From NCBI GenBank assembly GCA_003952965.2, contig CM025855.1, forward strand, positions 26,331,613 through 26,395,612: a stretch of 64,000 nucleotides of DNA, written 5' to 3'. The notes under the pieces were generated by a model that saw nothing but the letters and a program-made list of their open reading frames with translations, searched no databases and had not been told where the DNA came from. Made by a program: the position numbers and the translations under genes. This DNA comes from Morella rubra. Its lineage: Eukaryota > Streptophyta > Magnoliopsida > Fagales > Myricaceae. Position 1 is the stretch's first letter. Each line of letters starts with the position of its first letter. This document shows positions 1-12,464 of the stretch, piece by piece.

Positions 1-1385
1 CAATATCAGAACGACTATCAGTTAAGTAGAGAAGACTACCTATCATGCTTCTGTAAAGTGTTTGATCAACACTTTTATCAGATGCATTTACAGATATCTT
101 GATACTTGTGCTCATAGATGTCTTTGTATATTTCTTGCTATCTAGTCCAAATCTTTTGACTAGATTTTTGGCACATTTTGACTGGGAGATGAACAATCCA
201 TTTCAAGTTGTTTTACCTGCAAACTAAGAAAATAATTAAGTTCATCAATCATGCTCATTTCAAATTTTGTTTTCATAGCTTCTGAAAATTGATGGGCAAG
301 TTTATCAATAGGAGATCCAAACATTATGTCATCAACATATATTTGAGCTATAGTAAAATTAGATGCTGCATCCTTAATGAACAACGTTCGATCTACACCA
401 CCTCTTGTGAAACCACTTTCCAAAAGGTAAGTTGTCAAGCGTTCATACCAAGCTCTAGGAGCTTGTTTTAATCCATACATAGCTTTCTTCAACTTGTAAA
501 CATGATCAGGACATTTTGGATTCACAAATCCTTTTGGTTGTTCAACATATGCTACTTCATGAAGAATCCTATTCAGGAAAGCACTTTTAACGTCCATCTG
601 GTACAACTTGAAATTCATATAGCATGATATAACAAGTAAAATGCGAATAGATTCAAGTCGAGCAATAAGAGCAAAAGTTTCATCGAATTCAATACCTTCA
701 ACCTGAAAATATCCCTGAGCAACTAACCTTGCCTTATTCTTGGTGATGGTATTGTTTTCATCAGTTTTGTTTTTGAAAATCCATTTAGTTTCAATCACAT
801 TGCAATCTGAAGGTCTAGAAATTAAATACCACACATCATTTCAAACAAACTGATTTAATTCCTCATGCATAGCATTTACCCAACATTCATATTTAAGAGC
901 TTCTTCCACTTTCTTTGGTTCTATCTGAGACACATAACTAGCATATGTCAAATGATTTACTACTCTTTTACAAAGTCTCGAACCTTCATTGATATCATCA
1001 ATAACATCGTCTTTAGGATGATTCAATTTAACTTTGGAAGAAGGTTCCTTTACAGGTGGATCTGTTGATTCAGGAGAATGACTTGAACTAGCGGGTGAGT
1101 CATTTAAGTTGTCAGGTGAGCTACTTGACACTTTAGGAGAATCGTCTGATTTCTTTCAAGGTTCCGACTCTTTCTTAGATTCTATCAATTTTACATTATC
1201 TTCATTATCTGTGGAATCTGTAGGATGATCATCAAAAACAACATTAATCAATTCTATAACTGTAAGAGTACGAAGATAGTAAACACGATAAACTCTACTA
1301 TTGGAAGAGTAACCTAGAAAAATTCCTTTGCCACTCCTAGAATCAAACTTACTAAGATTTTCTTTGTCTCGTAGAATGTAACAAG

Positions 1386-1906
1386 GGGTAAACTCATAGT
1401 TAGCCCCTTATGTTTGGGCAAAAATCAAGTTGCTACCCTTATTTTTCAATCTAACAATTTGAGACCCATAACTTTCAAAACCTATCAATCTTCGCCCCCC
1501 GTCTAAATTAGACGTTAAATCAAACGGAAAAGTATGAAAAATGACTAAAATGCCCCTCCAAAATAAAATTACTAAAAAAATTAAAAAATTCATTAAAAAT
1601 AAAAAATGATATATTTTTTAAAAAATAATATTTTTAAATAAAACTATTGAAACTCTATTTCAATAATCTATTTATTTTTAATTTATGTCTTAAATTTATA
1701 TTATTTTTATTTATTTTTTAAAATTTAGCATTGGAGGGGCATTTCGGTCATTTTGCACAATTTTCCGTCGGACTTAACTCTTGATTTAGACGGGGGGCGA
1801 AGATTGATTGGTTTCGAAAGATATGAGTCTCAAATTGTTGGATTGAAAAATAAGGGTAGCAACTTGATTTTTACCCAAACATAGGGGGCTAATTATGAGT
1901 TTCCCC
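1386..1906. mobile_element. MULE-type MITE with long TIRs and 10-bp target duplication
   Basis: A 521-bp non-coding element with terminal inverted repeats of about 130 bp: the left end starting GGGTAAACTCATAGTTAGCC matches the complement of the right end starting GGGGAAACTCATAATTAGCC. It is flanked by a direct repeat ATGTAACAAG at 1376-1385 and 1907-1916. Long TIRs with 9-10 bp target duplications are characteristic of Mutator-like elements. The AT-rich centre encodes nothing, so mobility would depend on an outside transposase. It sits inside the SIRE-type Copia and is younger than it. Confidence 0.9.
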
Positions 1907-4855
1907 ATGTAACAAGTACTGCCAAATACTTTTAAAGTATTTAACATTGGGTTTCTTACCTTTCCGCAATTCATATGAAGTTTTCTTTGTACTTGATCTG
2001 AGATAAACACGATTAATTATATTACATGCAGTATTAATTGCTTCACCCTAAAAATATAATGGTAGATTCTTGCTATGTATCATAACACGTGCCATTTCTT
2101 GCAACACTCGGTTCTTCGTTTCTACCACTCCATTTTGTTGTGGAGTAATAGGAGAAAAAAATTCTTGATGGATACCTACATCAGAACAAAATTCATAAAA
2201 ATTAGAATTCTTAAATTCTTTACCATGATCACTCTTGATGCGTATGATAGGACATCTATGTTCATTTTGCATTTCTTAAAAAGAACTTTTGCATATTGAA
2301 ATGCCTTTAACTTTTCTCTCAAAAGATTTGCCCAAGTAAATCGAGAATAGTCATCTACACAAACCATTATGTATTTCTTTCCACCAAGACTCTCTGTTCT
2401 AGATGGTCCCATAAGGTCCAAATGAAGTAATTCAAGTGGTATTTTTGTAAGAATCTCATTCGTTTTTTGATGAACTGATCGAGCTTGTTTACCTTGCTGA
2501 CAAGGTCCATAAATAATGTTATCAACTTTTTCAAGTTTAGGTAAACCTAAGACTAGTTTCTTTTGAGAGATCTTTGTTAAATCTCTAAAATTCATATGAC
2601 CAAGTCGTTGATGCCATAGATTAGTATCGTTCATCTTTGTACTATTACATCGCAATTTAGAATCAGGATTTATGCAATAACAATTATCTGAAGATTAAGT
2701 ACCTTCCAAAAGACATACACAATTTCTATAAAAAATAGAGTACAGATTTTTAGCAAAATGTACCTCAAATTCAGAATCACAAATTTGACTTATACTTAAC
2801 ATATTGGCCTTTAAACCATCAACATATAGAATATCTTTGAAAGGAGGCATACCAGGCAGTTCAAATTGTTCCTTTCCCAAGTATAGGAGCTTTTCCACCA
2901 TTACCAAAAGTAACAGATCCAACCTTATGATCTTTCAAGATTGTAAACAAAGCCTTATCTTTACACATATGTCTAGAGCAACCGCTATCTAGATACCACA
3001 ACAGATTATTTCTAACTTTCAGAGCAACAGGAGTACTAAAGCAATTGACCTTACCTTTTTGTTCCCAAACCTTTTTAGAGGTTTTAGATTGATGAGTCAA
3101 TTGACGAAGCCTTTCATTAATCCTCATAGTATGCTCTGTAAAAAGCTTAACTTGATATGAAAGATCAACATGTTTACCTTTAAAAGTTGAATTACCTTTA
3201 AGATTTTCTTGATTTTTCAGCTTGAAACATTTAGGTCAAATGTGATCTCTTTTTCCACACAAATGACAAACATGAACAAATTTATGAGAACTATTAGTTC
3301 TAGTTGAATTAAATCTAGAAGAAGAACTTATAAACTTAGAAGTATTTGCCTTACCTTTACTTACCGCTTTTTGTAAAGGCTTTACCTGTTTGTTCGACAC
3401 TGAAGTAGGAATAAAAATTGTCTTTGATGAGGATGCAACATTTGTTTCATCAAAGCCTAGTCCTCTTTTGTTTCCAGCAGGAATTCCAATATCAAAATGT
3501 GATCAAGCTTCTTAGTACTGGTTGAAAATTGTAACAATTGTGATGAAGACTTCTCCAATTCACTTCTTGTGTTCTTGATCTCATTTTCAAGGTAAACATT
3601 CTTTTCTTTAACTTCTTCAAGTTCAACACTAAGTTCATCCTTTTGTAATTGACATTCTTGCACTTTCTTGAGAAGTACTTTGTTCGATTTCTGAAGTTTC
3701 ATACTTTCCTTGAAAAGTTGATTGTATGCTTCTTGCAAGCTATTTTCAATACTTCTATCATCTTAAAGATCCTGCGAATCAACATTATCATCATTAGTAC
3801 ACATAAATGCCATAATACTTACCTGTTCATGTGAGGGATCATCTTCGCAATCACTGTTTGAGCTGGACTCTTCATCGCTAAATGATGCATTCATAGCCTT
3901 CTTTTTTGACTTTAGATAGGTAGGACATTCCGATCTAACATGCCCAAATCCTTGACATAAAAAACACTTAGTTTTAGTAGTATTGGATTCATTTGGTTCA
4001 TATTTGACCCTTTTGTGTTTATTGTATCCACTTGAGGTTCTTTTATCAGCAAACTTGTTGAAACTCCTTTGATTACTTTTAGACTTGAACATCTTCCTAA
4101 ATTTTTTGACAAATAAAACCATTTGTTCATCTTCATCATCAAAATCTGATCTACCTCACTTTTTGTTGATTTGAGAGCAATATATTTCTTTTTCTATTGA
4201 GGTAGAGTCAACTCATAAGTTTGTAAAAAACCGACAAGTTCTTCAATCTTGAGTATGGAAAGATTTCTGCTTTCCTCTATGGCGGTAACTTTCTCTAAAT
4301 CTCTCAGGAAGAGATATCATGACTTTTCTCACAACTCTAACTTTTAATATTCTTTCACCTAACATAAAAGATGAATTTACAATATCATTTAAGTTTGTGT
4401 AAAATCCATCAAAAGTCTCATCATCCTTCATGTGGATTTCTTTGAATCTTGTCATCAACATTTGAAGTTAAGAACTCTTCACTGTATCTGTACCTTCATG
4501 TGTTGTCTCCAAAATATTCTAAGTATCATAAGCTATTTCACACATAGAAATACATTTAAATTCTTCAGGAGAAATAGCCAAAAATACAGCATGTAGTCCT
4601 TTACGATTAAAATTACTTTAACTTACCTCTTTTTTGGATCAAGTACTAGCATCTTTGGGAACATCACTAGTGGATGAAATTTTCCATCCTTTACTACAAG
4701 AAATCCAAACGTGTTCATCCATTGATTTTAGAAAAGCTCTCATGCGAACTTTCTAATAGGCATAGTTGCTTCCATCAAAATATGGAGACACGGACAAAGA
4801 TTGACTTGTCCATCTAGACTAGGGTCAAGGACTGAGATAGAGCTCTGATACCAAT

Positions 4856-5933
4856 TGAAAAATAAGGTTTAGATCCTAAAGAAAACCTAGAGGGGTGAAT
4901 ATGTGTTGCTACTTTCTTTTTCAATAAATAAACAAATTTAAAACAAGTTCTAAATTAGTCTTGTCTAGATCTAAACGTTTAAATGATTAACACATAACAA
5001 GCACAAAGTAAATATCAATCACACGTCAAGACAAGAGATTTGATGACGAAGTGGAAAACTTTATCAAAGGAAAAACCACTCCGGGCTAGCAGCCCCAAAA
5101 ATTCACTAGAAGATAAACCTTACACTGGTGACTCAAACAAGGGCAACATCCAGTTGCTTGATCTGACTACCCCGAAGTAATAATCTAGGTAATCCAACCT
5201 AAACTCGCTTCCTTGCGGTTAACTCTCAGCCTTTTGAGGTTCTTCTTGTAAATCTCTTCAACACCGGTAACTCCGGCTACCAATCTCCTTAAGCTCTTTG
5301 AAGAATTCTCACATGAGGTTGGTTTCAATGGTGATTGATGTAGGAGAGAGAAAATGTAAACACTTTAGGAGCAAAGGTATCAAATGATTTTTCTCTCAAG
5401 CATGATACACCAAGGAAAGATGGAAATAACTTGGGTAATGATCTTAGATCTTTTTTTCACAGTTTAAATAGAAAAAGATAAGGAAATTCAAATTAGGGGA
5501 ATTTCGCTCAAGCCAAGATCGAGAGAAGGTCGAGCGAAACACACTGTGTAAAAAAGTGAATTTCGCATGAGCTAAGCTGGAGCGAAAATAAAGCGAAATT
5601 TACTGTATGAAAAATCTTCTATTTCGCTCGGGCTAATATCAGGCGAAGCTTAGGCGAAACTCATTGTGAAGAAAATCACCCATTTCGCTTGAGCTAAGGA
5701 CAGGAGAACCTTAGGCGAAAATCATATTCCAGAGATACACTTGAGAGATTTTAGGAATGGATCACATTTCGGGAATTTGAACTCATCTTTCAAAATTCTA
5801 ACGCCCTTCATCCTTATCTTCGTGATTCAAATGCTTTTCAATTTTAATTTTGTTAGGAGATATCTTGAACACTTAAACAAAACCTTATCTAAATAATTCA
5901 AATTTGAAACGGAATCTGTCAATAACATCAACA
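4856..5933 (-). repeat. 5' LTR of the SIRE-type Copia
   Basis: The LTR is about 1,078 bp. It starts (plus strand) with TGAAAAATAAGG directly beside the primer-binding site and ends with ATCAACA. It is recognisably related along its length to the LTR at 62286-63211, sharing for example the stretch reading CCACTCCGGGCTAGCAGCC. That relation fixes both ends. The two LTRs are too different to belong to one insertion. Confidence 0.8.
5500..5735. repeat. Degenerate tandem array inside the LTR
   Basis: About four diverged units of roughly 60 bp, each built around ATTTCGCTC...GAGC and a GGCGAAA-type motif. The related LTR at 62286-63211 has a comparable but differently arranged cluster of TCGAGCG and TCAAACGC motifs near 62960-63100. 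The array therefore seems to be a fast-evolving U3 segment of this family. Confidence 0.65.
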
Positions 5934-6098
5934 ATCCTTGTCTCCAGAACTTGCCACAATCACCCATTACCAATCATATTACACATTGGGATTTCTACAG
6001 CGACCCATAAGGGACTTTATTGTACAGAGTGCGAGGGATTCAAGTAAAAACATTTTTCTTTTCTCCCACCCTGGCTCCCACGAGTTGTGTCGGCCATT

Positions 6099-8873
6099 TT
6101 AGAGAGGCAGACCACCCATGGCCTTGACGTTCTCTCTGAGAAGAAATTTTTGTATCTTACCAGGGGAATTTACTGGTAAATCCCCTAAAACAACACTGTG
6201 AGGAACCATATACTTGGGCAAACGATTCCCACAAAAATTAATAAGCTCTTCCCCCGTACATGCACCGCACTCTTTCTTCAACTTTACAAATGCCAAAGGC
6301 ATCTCCCCATGATGATCATCACGTGGTCTCCCAACAACAGCAGCCTCCAACACCTTTGGATGACTTAGCAGCACTGCCTCTACCTCAAGTGTGCTTATAG
6401 CCTCTCCCCCAGAAGAAACTACGATATCCTTTGCACGATCTTTCATTTGTATACAACCATCTGGATGTCTGACTGCTAGATCCCCAGTATGATACCATCC
6501 TCCCCTAAAAGCTCCTTGAGATGCTTTTGAATTCTTAAGGTACCCCAACATCAGAGTATTGCCCTTAAACATCACCTCGCCGATGGTTTTTCCATCACAA
6601 GGTATGCTCTTCATGGTATTCGGATCCTTTACATCAATTCCATCCATTATAATGTTGTGAAGCCCTTCACGACGTTTTATTATTGCTAATTGCGTATCCC
6701 ACTTTGACGAATATTGCAATCTGGGTTCCCATGGTCCAATGGTGGCTGGCCCAAGCGCCTCTGTCATACCATATCCATGGCTGACATTAAATCCCAGGTC
6801 CGTAACCTTCATGAGGACTTGGGGTGCTGGTAGTGCACCGGCAACAAAAATGTCCACCATGGATGGTATTGGTAATGCCCTCTGTTCATTAGCTGGTGCG
6901 TCTGCGATTATGTTCAAAATGTTAGGTGCACCACACAAGTGAGTTACTTTGTGAATACCAATTGCGTTAAATATGAGTTTTGCTGAGATATCACTTCCAA
7001 GGAATACATTGGTGCCACCAAGAGCAGCCACTGCCCATGTAAAACACCACCCATTGCAGCGAAACATGTCAACAGTCCACAGAAACACAGGCATTTGTCT
7101 CATGTCGCTGCGAAAAATTGCTGCCAGTGAATTGAGATAGGCAGCCCTATGGCTATATATTGCTCCTTTAGGAATCCCAGTTGAGCCAGAAGTATAATTG
7201 ACAGATATAGGATCACATTCATTTTCCGGTCTTATAGTCTCAAAATCTGTTTGTCCCGTTGCAAGAAGGCCGTTGTATTCCAGGGTACCTGCTGGGGTTT
7301 TTTTAAGAATTGAGGGGGATATCTGATCATTCTCTGCTATTAGAACAAGCTGGGGGGGCTTGCCCTTACTTTCTCGGGGAATGTATAGTGCCTCGAGAAC
7401 AACATCAACGAGGTCACAGTGTATGAAAATGACTTTGGCCTCGAGCTGTTCTAGTAACAATGCCAACATGATTGCGTCCAACTTGGTGTTCAGCGCAGAA
7501 AGAACCGCCCCGGCCATCGGAACTCCAAAATGCAGTTCATAGAGTGCTGGAACGTTTGGTGCAAAAGCCGCAACCTACTCATAGAAGAAAAATTACAGAA
7601 AGATGTCAACAACCATGGTTATACATTAGCATTATCGGATGAGCCGGCAAAACCCCATGCCAAAGACATCTGGTACTAATCTGTACAAATAGATTCCCGT
7701 GGCTAAAATATATCGAAGAATTAAGGAATAATGTCACCATGTTACACTGATCCTGACAAAGTCATCTCTGGGACCTAATTAACTGGCTAGATTTGCAGGG
7801 GTAAGTAAAGATCCCTCTCCTTTTTGGAAGGAGCTAATTCAGGTGAAACTGATGACCACAAGCTGGCCAATCTAATAATTAAACGAGTCCTTCCAAGTCC
7901 AAAAGGTCAGGAAAATAAACGAGTCCAATAGGTTACCAAAAGGCATCTCACCACATAGAAATTGGTGTTCGAGGGGTAGATCATTGAGGTGAATTTTACG
8001 CTATGGTTCAGGGCTTGAAATTGAAGGCCAGAGCCATTTGGAGAGGAAGAACCATTTATTTTGGCTTTGTTTTCCTTCCCTGTGTTATTCTTAATTATAT
8101 CATTAAATACTAGCATTACCAATAAGGTACAGTTAAGAATCGAGATTACAAAATTTGCTAATCACCACACATATAAAAGTGTTTAGATCACGTGCTTTTC
8201 ACTTGACTAGATGCCATAGGCATTTTAAACAGAACTGAATTAAATATAGAGATTATAACAGTAGCACGAAAAGAAGAAATTCAATTCCTTTGAATTTAAA
8301 TACGTTTTATCTTGATTTTACCATGAGAAACAGAATCTTGCTACAGTCCTATGAAAACCTAAATCGTTTGCGTGTACATAAGGATTCCATCAGAACTCAT
8401 TGAACTTCTATTCAAGAGTCCCAAACTCTTTCTTTGCTTTGTTTATCTTCAAAAAAAAATTGATCGATTCAAAGCGTTCTATCATAACATGCATGGATTT
8501 AACTTGGAAAGGTGAAAAAAAAAATTTAGTTTATTTAGTTCTTCAAAAGATCATCTGAAAAGCCGTGAGAATTTGGAAGAATTATGCATGTAAAAGACAC
8601 TGCTGCATTTCAGTATATCCACTTCCAAGTGATTGATCAAACTTACAGACTACAGTACAGTATATCCAAACTTACAGTATCACCACGAGAAATCCCCAAG
8701 TGCACCAAAGCAGAAGCAAGCTTAATACATCGTTCATGTGTTTCTCTCCAAGAAGTTTTTGCAGTGCCATAAACCATGGAGACCTTGTCACCATACACAA
8801 GGGCTGCTCGCTCTAAGAAGCTTATAGGTGACAAAGGTATGTAGTTTGCAGAGCATTGAACAAGACCCTCCAT
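6099..8873 (-). CDS. Acyl-activating enzyme (AMP-forming acyl-CoA ligase, plant AAE clade), join(6099..7574,8676..8873)
   Basis: Two exons: 8873-8676 (66 codons) and 7574-6099, with an intron at 8675-7575 bounded by GT(AAGT) and (GT)AG. The product is 557 aa, the usual family length. ANL-superfamily motifs are in order: phosphate-binding [11 protein letters not shown] (about 193-203), YGMTE (334-338), YHTGD (427-431), [12 protein letters not shown] (446-457), and the catalytic lysine in GKIQK (538-542). The stretch [19 protein letters not shown] resembles plant AAE1/AAE11/CCL-type ligases, which adenylate short or medium carboxylic acids and transfer them to CoA. The substrate cannot be read from sequence. 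It ends GGLPL and shows no SKL/SRL-type peroxisomal signal, so a cytosolic location is possible. I saw no stop or frameshift. This is the only full-length AAE in the window; three truncated relatives lie downstream. Confidence 0.9.
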
Positions 8874-8932
8874 TGATTAACACTTTCACAAAAGGAAAGG
8901 TAAGTGATTCTACAAGCACACAAGCACACACA

Positions 8933-8943
8933 TAAATATATAG
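8933..8943 (-). promoter_or_regulatory. TATA-like element of the AAE gene
   Basis: On the minus strand this reads CTATATATTTA, about 60 bp upstream of the AAE start codon at 8873. The spacing suits a plant TATA box with a short 5' UTR. The same AT-rich motif is kept beside the truncated copy near 20275-20285. Confidence 0.5.
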
Positions 8944-9820
8944 ACTGTCAGCTAGATGAGCTCTGACTCATACAATAATTCTACCATAAATTATTCAGTA
9001 TGCATGAATGCATAGCATGCCACTTTTCCAATAATGTTTTGAGGATAATGATACAAGTGCTCAATGGAGTCATTCATCATCAATATTTCTAGAATTTAAG
9101 AATATATATAACTGAACATCATTCTGGCCATGTATATATCCGTTTAAGTCTCGAGGCTTCTGTCTTTTAATGGAGATTTATCATATAAGTATATGCGTTT
9201 AAATAGTACAGTTTATTGTGGATATAAGCTTCTATATTACAGAAAATAGAAGTGCAATTCCTAATAGCTAAAATATCCACATATGTATATGCGTCTATTG
9301 TAGTTGCTAGCTTGGCCCTTCGTGTACCCAAGATATAATTGGCTGGCCATATTGATGTACTAGGAGTTAAAGCAAGCAAAGAAAGTGAGTATTTGGGTGG
9401 ACGAAGAATTCTTGATGACCGAAGAACTCTTGGTGGGAAGTGAGCATGTCGTGCACGGACTCAGAGCAGAATGATTCATTGATTTGCATTATCTTTATTA
9501 GTTAGCTAATTATTTGAACTTATCTGATAATATAGTTTTATCTGATATGATATGATATGACTTTTTTTTTTTAATAAGCACTTCGAATATGGAAAGTAGG
9601 GAGATGTAAAGTTTGGTCCCTATTCATCTGTAAAGAGAATCCAAAAAATGGTGACATGGCATTGTCAGTGTCAGTGAAAGGGTGACTTTTCTTTCCTTTA
9701 CTGCATCACCTTGAAATATCTTAATTACTTACCCATTCAGAAGGCCTTAGTTATAATTAGTAGCAATAAGTCTTCCATAAGCTAGCATGAGGTCGATCCT
9801 AGACTCGACTTATTTAAGAG
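8944..9820. other. Intergenic spacer of the AAE-chitinase unit
   Basis: No gene recognised. The sequence matches 20280-20700 downstream of the second AAE copy, including the stretch around TTACCCATTCAGAAGGCC. It is therefore part of the duplicated unit. Short ORFs here carry no family resemblance. Confidence 0.7.
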
Positions 9821-9825
9821 GGGAA

Positions 9826-10199
9826 TAAAAGAAATTAAATATGCAGAGCGGAATTTAAATCGACATACCTCCAGTCATAATTGATCATGTGTTTGACTTT
9901 GTACTGCCAAAAGAAAAGATACGTGAGAGTGATAGGGTTCTTCTAACCTATTCCTTAACTGTATTAACCGTATTGATGGAATACACAGACCTTTATTTTA
10001 TAGGCTAGGCTAGAGATCTCTAATCATAATTCTATTGCAGTTATTCCTCCCATCAAGGAATAAGATTCTATTTAAACTTTCAATATTCAAAAATAGTAAT
10101 AGATATGAATAGAATTCAAAACACCCACGATTAAAATTCAAAACTTCATACGCTAGATACGTGGGCCACCTTAAGGAAAATATTCAAAATATTTTACAT
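9826..10199 (-). repeat. 3' LTR of the non-autonomous LTR element
   Basis: About 374 bp. It shares with 12912-13255 the sequence around GAATTTAAATCGACATACC and the end near TACGTGGGCCACCTTAAGG. The two copies differ visibly by many substitutions and indels, which points to an old insertion. Confidence 0.75.
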
Positions 10200-10576
10200 T
10201 TTCCCACTTGGTCCACATAACACTTAAATTACCTGATTGGGTGATTGACACTTTTGTATGGCTATTACTATATTCATTCTTGCTAGTTTTGAAATACTCA
10301 CACTCAAATAAAGAATATCATGCACGAATCATTACAGTAAGACTCTTATGATCGAATCATTCTCTTCCATGTATCACAATACACAACACCCTCTTCATGA
10401 GTACTTTATGAGCTATAACTTTATGAATGAATTTCCAATAAGTCATTCGGGTCCAACTTTATATTTATCCCCACGGATAAAATAATTACAACACCTTATG
10501 TGCAAAAATGTAAATTTATTCTTCAAGAATATGAACTGTATGTCTATAGACCAAAATATAAAGAAACTAAACATAA

Positions 10577-11178
10577 GGCTAAATTACTCCGTACGTCCCT
10601 AGGGTTTGACCTTTTCCCAGTTTGGTCCTCAGGGTTCAATTTTCCCTAAAAGCATCCCTGGGGTGAGGACTCATTACCAAATAGATCCTGGCGTCAACTC
10701 TTGGACGGAAATGCACACGTGGCTAACGGCTTACACGTGGGCACTGACAGCTGGATTTTTTTTTTAAATCTTGCCTAATCGCAATGTGACACGTGTCACT
10801 ACAATAAATAAAAATAAAAAATATTTTAAAAAATAAAAAAAAGAAGAGAAAACTTGGATCGGGGGAGACCCCCGATCCTTTCCCGGTGGAGGGGTCACGG
10901 TGGAGGCCCCTCCACCGGCCCATTCTGGCCGCCCAGAACTAGGGCGCCAGCGGAGGAGGGACTCCACCGCCCGGCTCTGGGGCGGCTGGGGGACCTCCCC
11001 CATCCCGCAACAGCGGTTGCGGGATGGGGGAGGTCCCCCAGCCGCCCCCGAGCACCGCCCGGGGAGGAGTCCCTCCTCCGCTGGCCGCCCAGTTCTGGGC
11101 GGCCAGAATGGGCCGGTGGAGGGGCCTCCACCGTGACCCCTCCACCGGGAAAGGATCGGGGGTCTCCCCCGATCCGAG

Positions 11179-11228
<50 letters not shown>

Positions 11229-11495
11229 AAGATTTAAGATTTAAGATTTATTTTTTATTTTTATTTATTGTAGTGACACGTGTCACATTACGATTGGGCA
11301 AGATTTTAAAAAAAAATCCAGCTGTCAGTGCCCACGTGTAAGCCGTTAGCCACGTGTGCATTTCCGTCTAAGAGTTGACGCCAAGATCTATTTGGTAATG
11401 AGTCCTCACCCCAGGGATGCTTTTAGGGAAAATTGAACCCTGAGGACCAAACTGGGAAAAGGTCAAACCCCAGGGACGTACGGATTAATTTAGCC
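10577..11495. mobile_element. MULE-type foldback element with GC-rich palindromic core
   Basis: A 919-bp near-complete palindrome. Ends beginning GGCTAAATTACTCCG are mirrored at the right end (GGATTAATTTAGCC), and complementarity continues through both arms to a four-base loop near 11012-11015. The 9-bp direct repeat TAAACATAA flanks it at 10568-10576 and 11496-11504, as for Mutator-like elements. Outer arms are ordinary sequence. The inner parts (about 10857-11180) are strongly GC-rich in an otherwise AT-rich window. The right arm also holds a long T run (about 11186-11221) and an AAGATTT tandem repeat missing from the left arm. Its termini resemble those of the 6.2-kb MULE at 27510-33732, suggesting the same family. 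No coding capacity is credible. Confidence 0.9.
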
Positions 11496-12434
11496 TAAAC
11501 ATAAACTAAATTAACAACTCTCATATGCTCCGCATGACTTTAAACCGTAGTACCCGTAACTTTCAATCATGGGATCCGCAATGTATAATTCAGTACTTGA
11601 ATGCTCAAATAAACACCGAGTGTCTTCTTATGTTCTCTCTTATGCTAAGATACTTTATGTTGATATACATATTCTTGCTTTTGATCTTGGAGAAAACAAC
11701 TGTAGCAGAGTATCCAAAGATAGCTTGATAGGTCTCACTATATAATTGACAAACTTGAGACCAAATTTTCAACCATAATGTATGTGTAATAATTTCATAG
11801 TATGTGATAAAATGGTCAATATGACTGTAGATAAAACTGTAATCATTTGTTTCTAAGGAAAAATCAAATGACTTCATATACAGCCTTTTAATGCTCCAAA
11901 AACTTGCAATCCAATGTCCAACCTTATGCAGAGTGCCTATGATAGATAGTTACAAAATACTTTGCATCTACCTCCTTTATTCCAATGCGCCTCAGAGACA
12001 TTGATCTTTAATAACTTTATGCATTTTAACAACAATTGCTACAAAATTTTATAATTATTTCATTCAGAATCTCTAAAAAGTCTTTACCATATAGACATTT
12101 TAAGAGGAGAACTGTCTTGCATTATGTAGCAGCTTTAAGAACTGTTTATAACCAATAAATGTAGTAGGAAAAATAAAACAACCAAGGAAATAAACTTTCA
12201 CACTATGAAACGTAAACTTTAGTCTAAATTAACCAATGTCAATTAGTAGCAAATTCAAACTTCTTGTGGGTAGAGGTCACATCACGCATGAATTTTTTGA
12301 ACTTTATAATGAAACTAATAAATTTCGCATTAATGAAGAAGAACCTCTGTACCTGTGGGCATAGGAAAAGCCATCTTTTAACATTGAAGAAGAACCTTTG
12401 TACCTGTCAAAAGATTGATTCAGTCTGTCTTTTT

Positions 12435-12464
12435 CGCTCAGATGGTAGAGCGCTCCTTAGCACA
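12435..12464 (+). other. tRNA-Ala-like 5'-half fragment
   Basis: The stretch GCTCAGATGGTAGAGCGCTC followed by CTTAGCA matches the D-arm to anticodon-stem region of plant tRNA-Ala. Acceptor stem, variable and T arms are absent, so it is not a functional tRNA. It could be a tRNA relic or the head of a decayed tRNA-derived SINE. It lies inside the non-autonomous LTR element. Confidence 0.45.

Larger units (their letters stand above)
1..5933 (-). mobile_element. SIRE-type Copia LTR retrotransposon, partial and broken
   Basis: Fossil element read right to left. The 5' LTR lies at 4856-5933, followed by a tRNA-Met primer site (complement of TGGTATCAGAGC) at 4842-4853. Next come gag with a CX2CX4HX4C knuckle near 3930-3970, a long gag coiled coil (3457-3738), a protease-like DSGCSRHM stretch near 3000, the integrase region (about 2655-1920), and reverse transcriptase (834-160) with the YVDD box. 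The roughly 1-kb LTR and coiled-coil gag fit the SIRE/Maximus lineage; that lineage call is inference. The 3' LTR is beyond the left window edge, so the left target duplication cannot be read. The element is clearly broken, with of the order of ten breaks, plus a 521-bp DNA-transposon insertion at 1386-1906. Confidence 0.9.

Noticed and set aside
5500-5735. CRISPR-like repeat array
   Set aside because: Units are degenerate, spacers are not separate from repeats, it lies within an LTR, and the genome is a plant.
10723-11237. Several overlapping Pro/Gly/Arg-rich ORFs on both strands in the GC-rich core
   Set aside because: They are a by-product of the palindrome: the same GC-rich sequence is open in several frames on both strands. 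No domain, no codon signal, and the element has clear transposon borders.
12435-12464. A functional tRNA-Ala gene
   Set aside because: Only the D-arm to anticodon-stem region matches; acceptor and T arms are missing.
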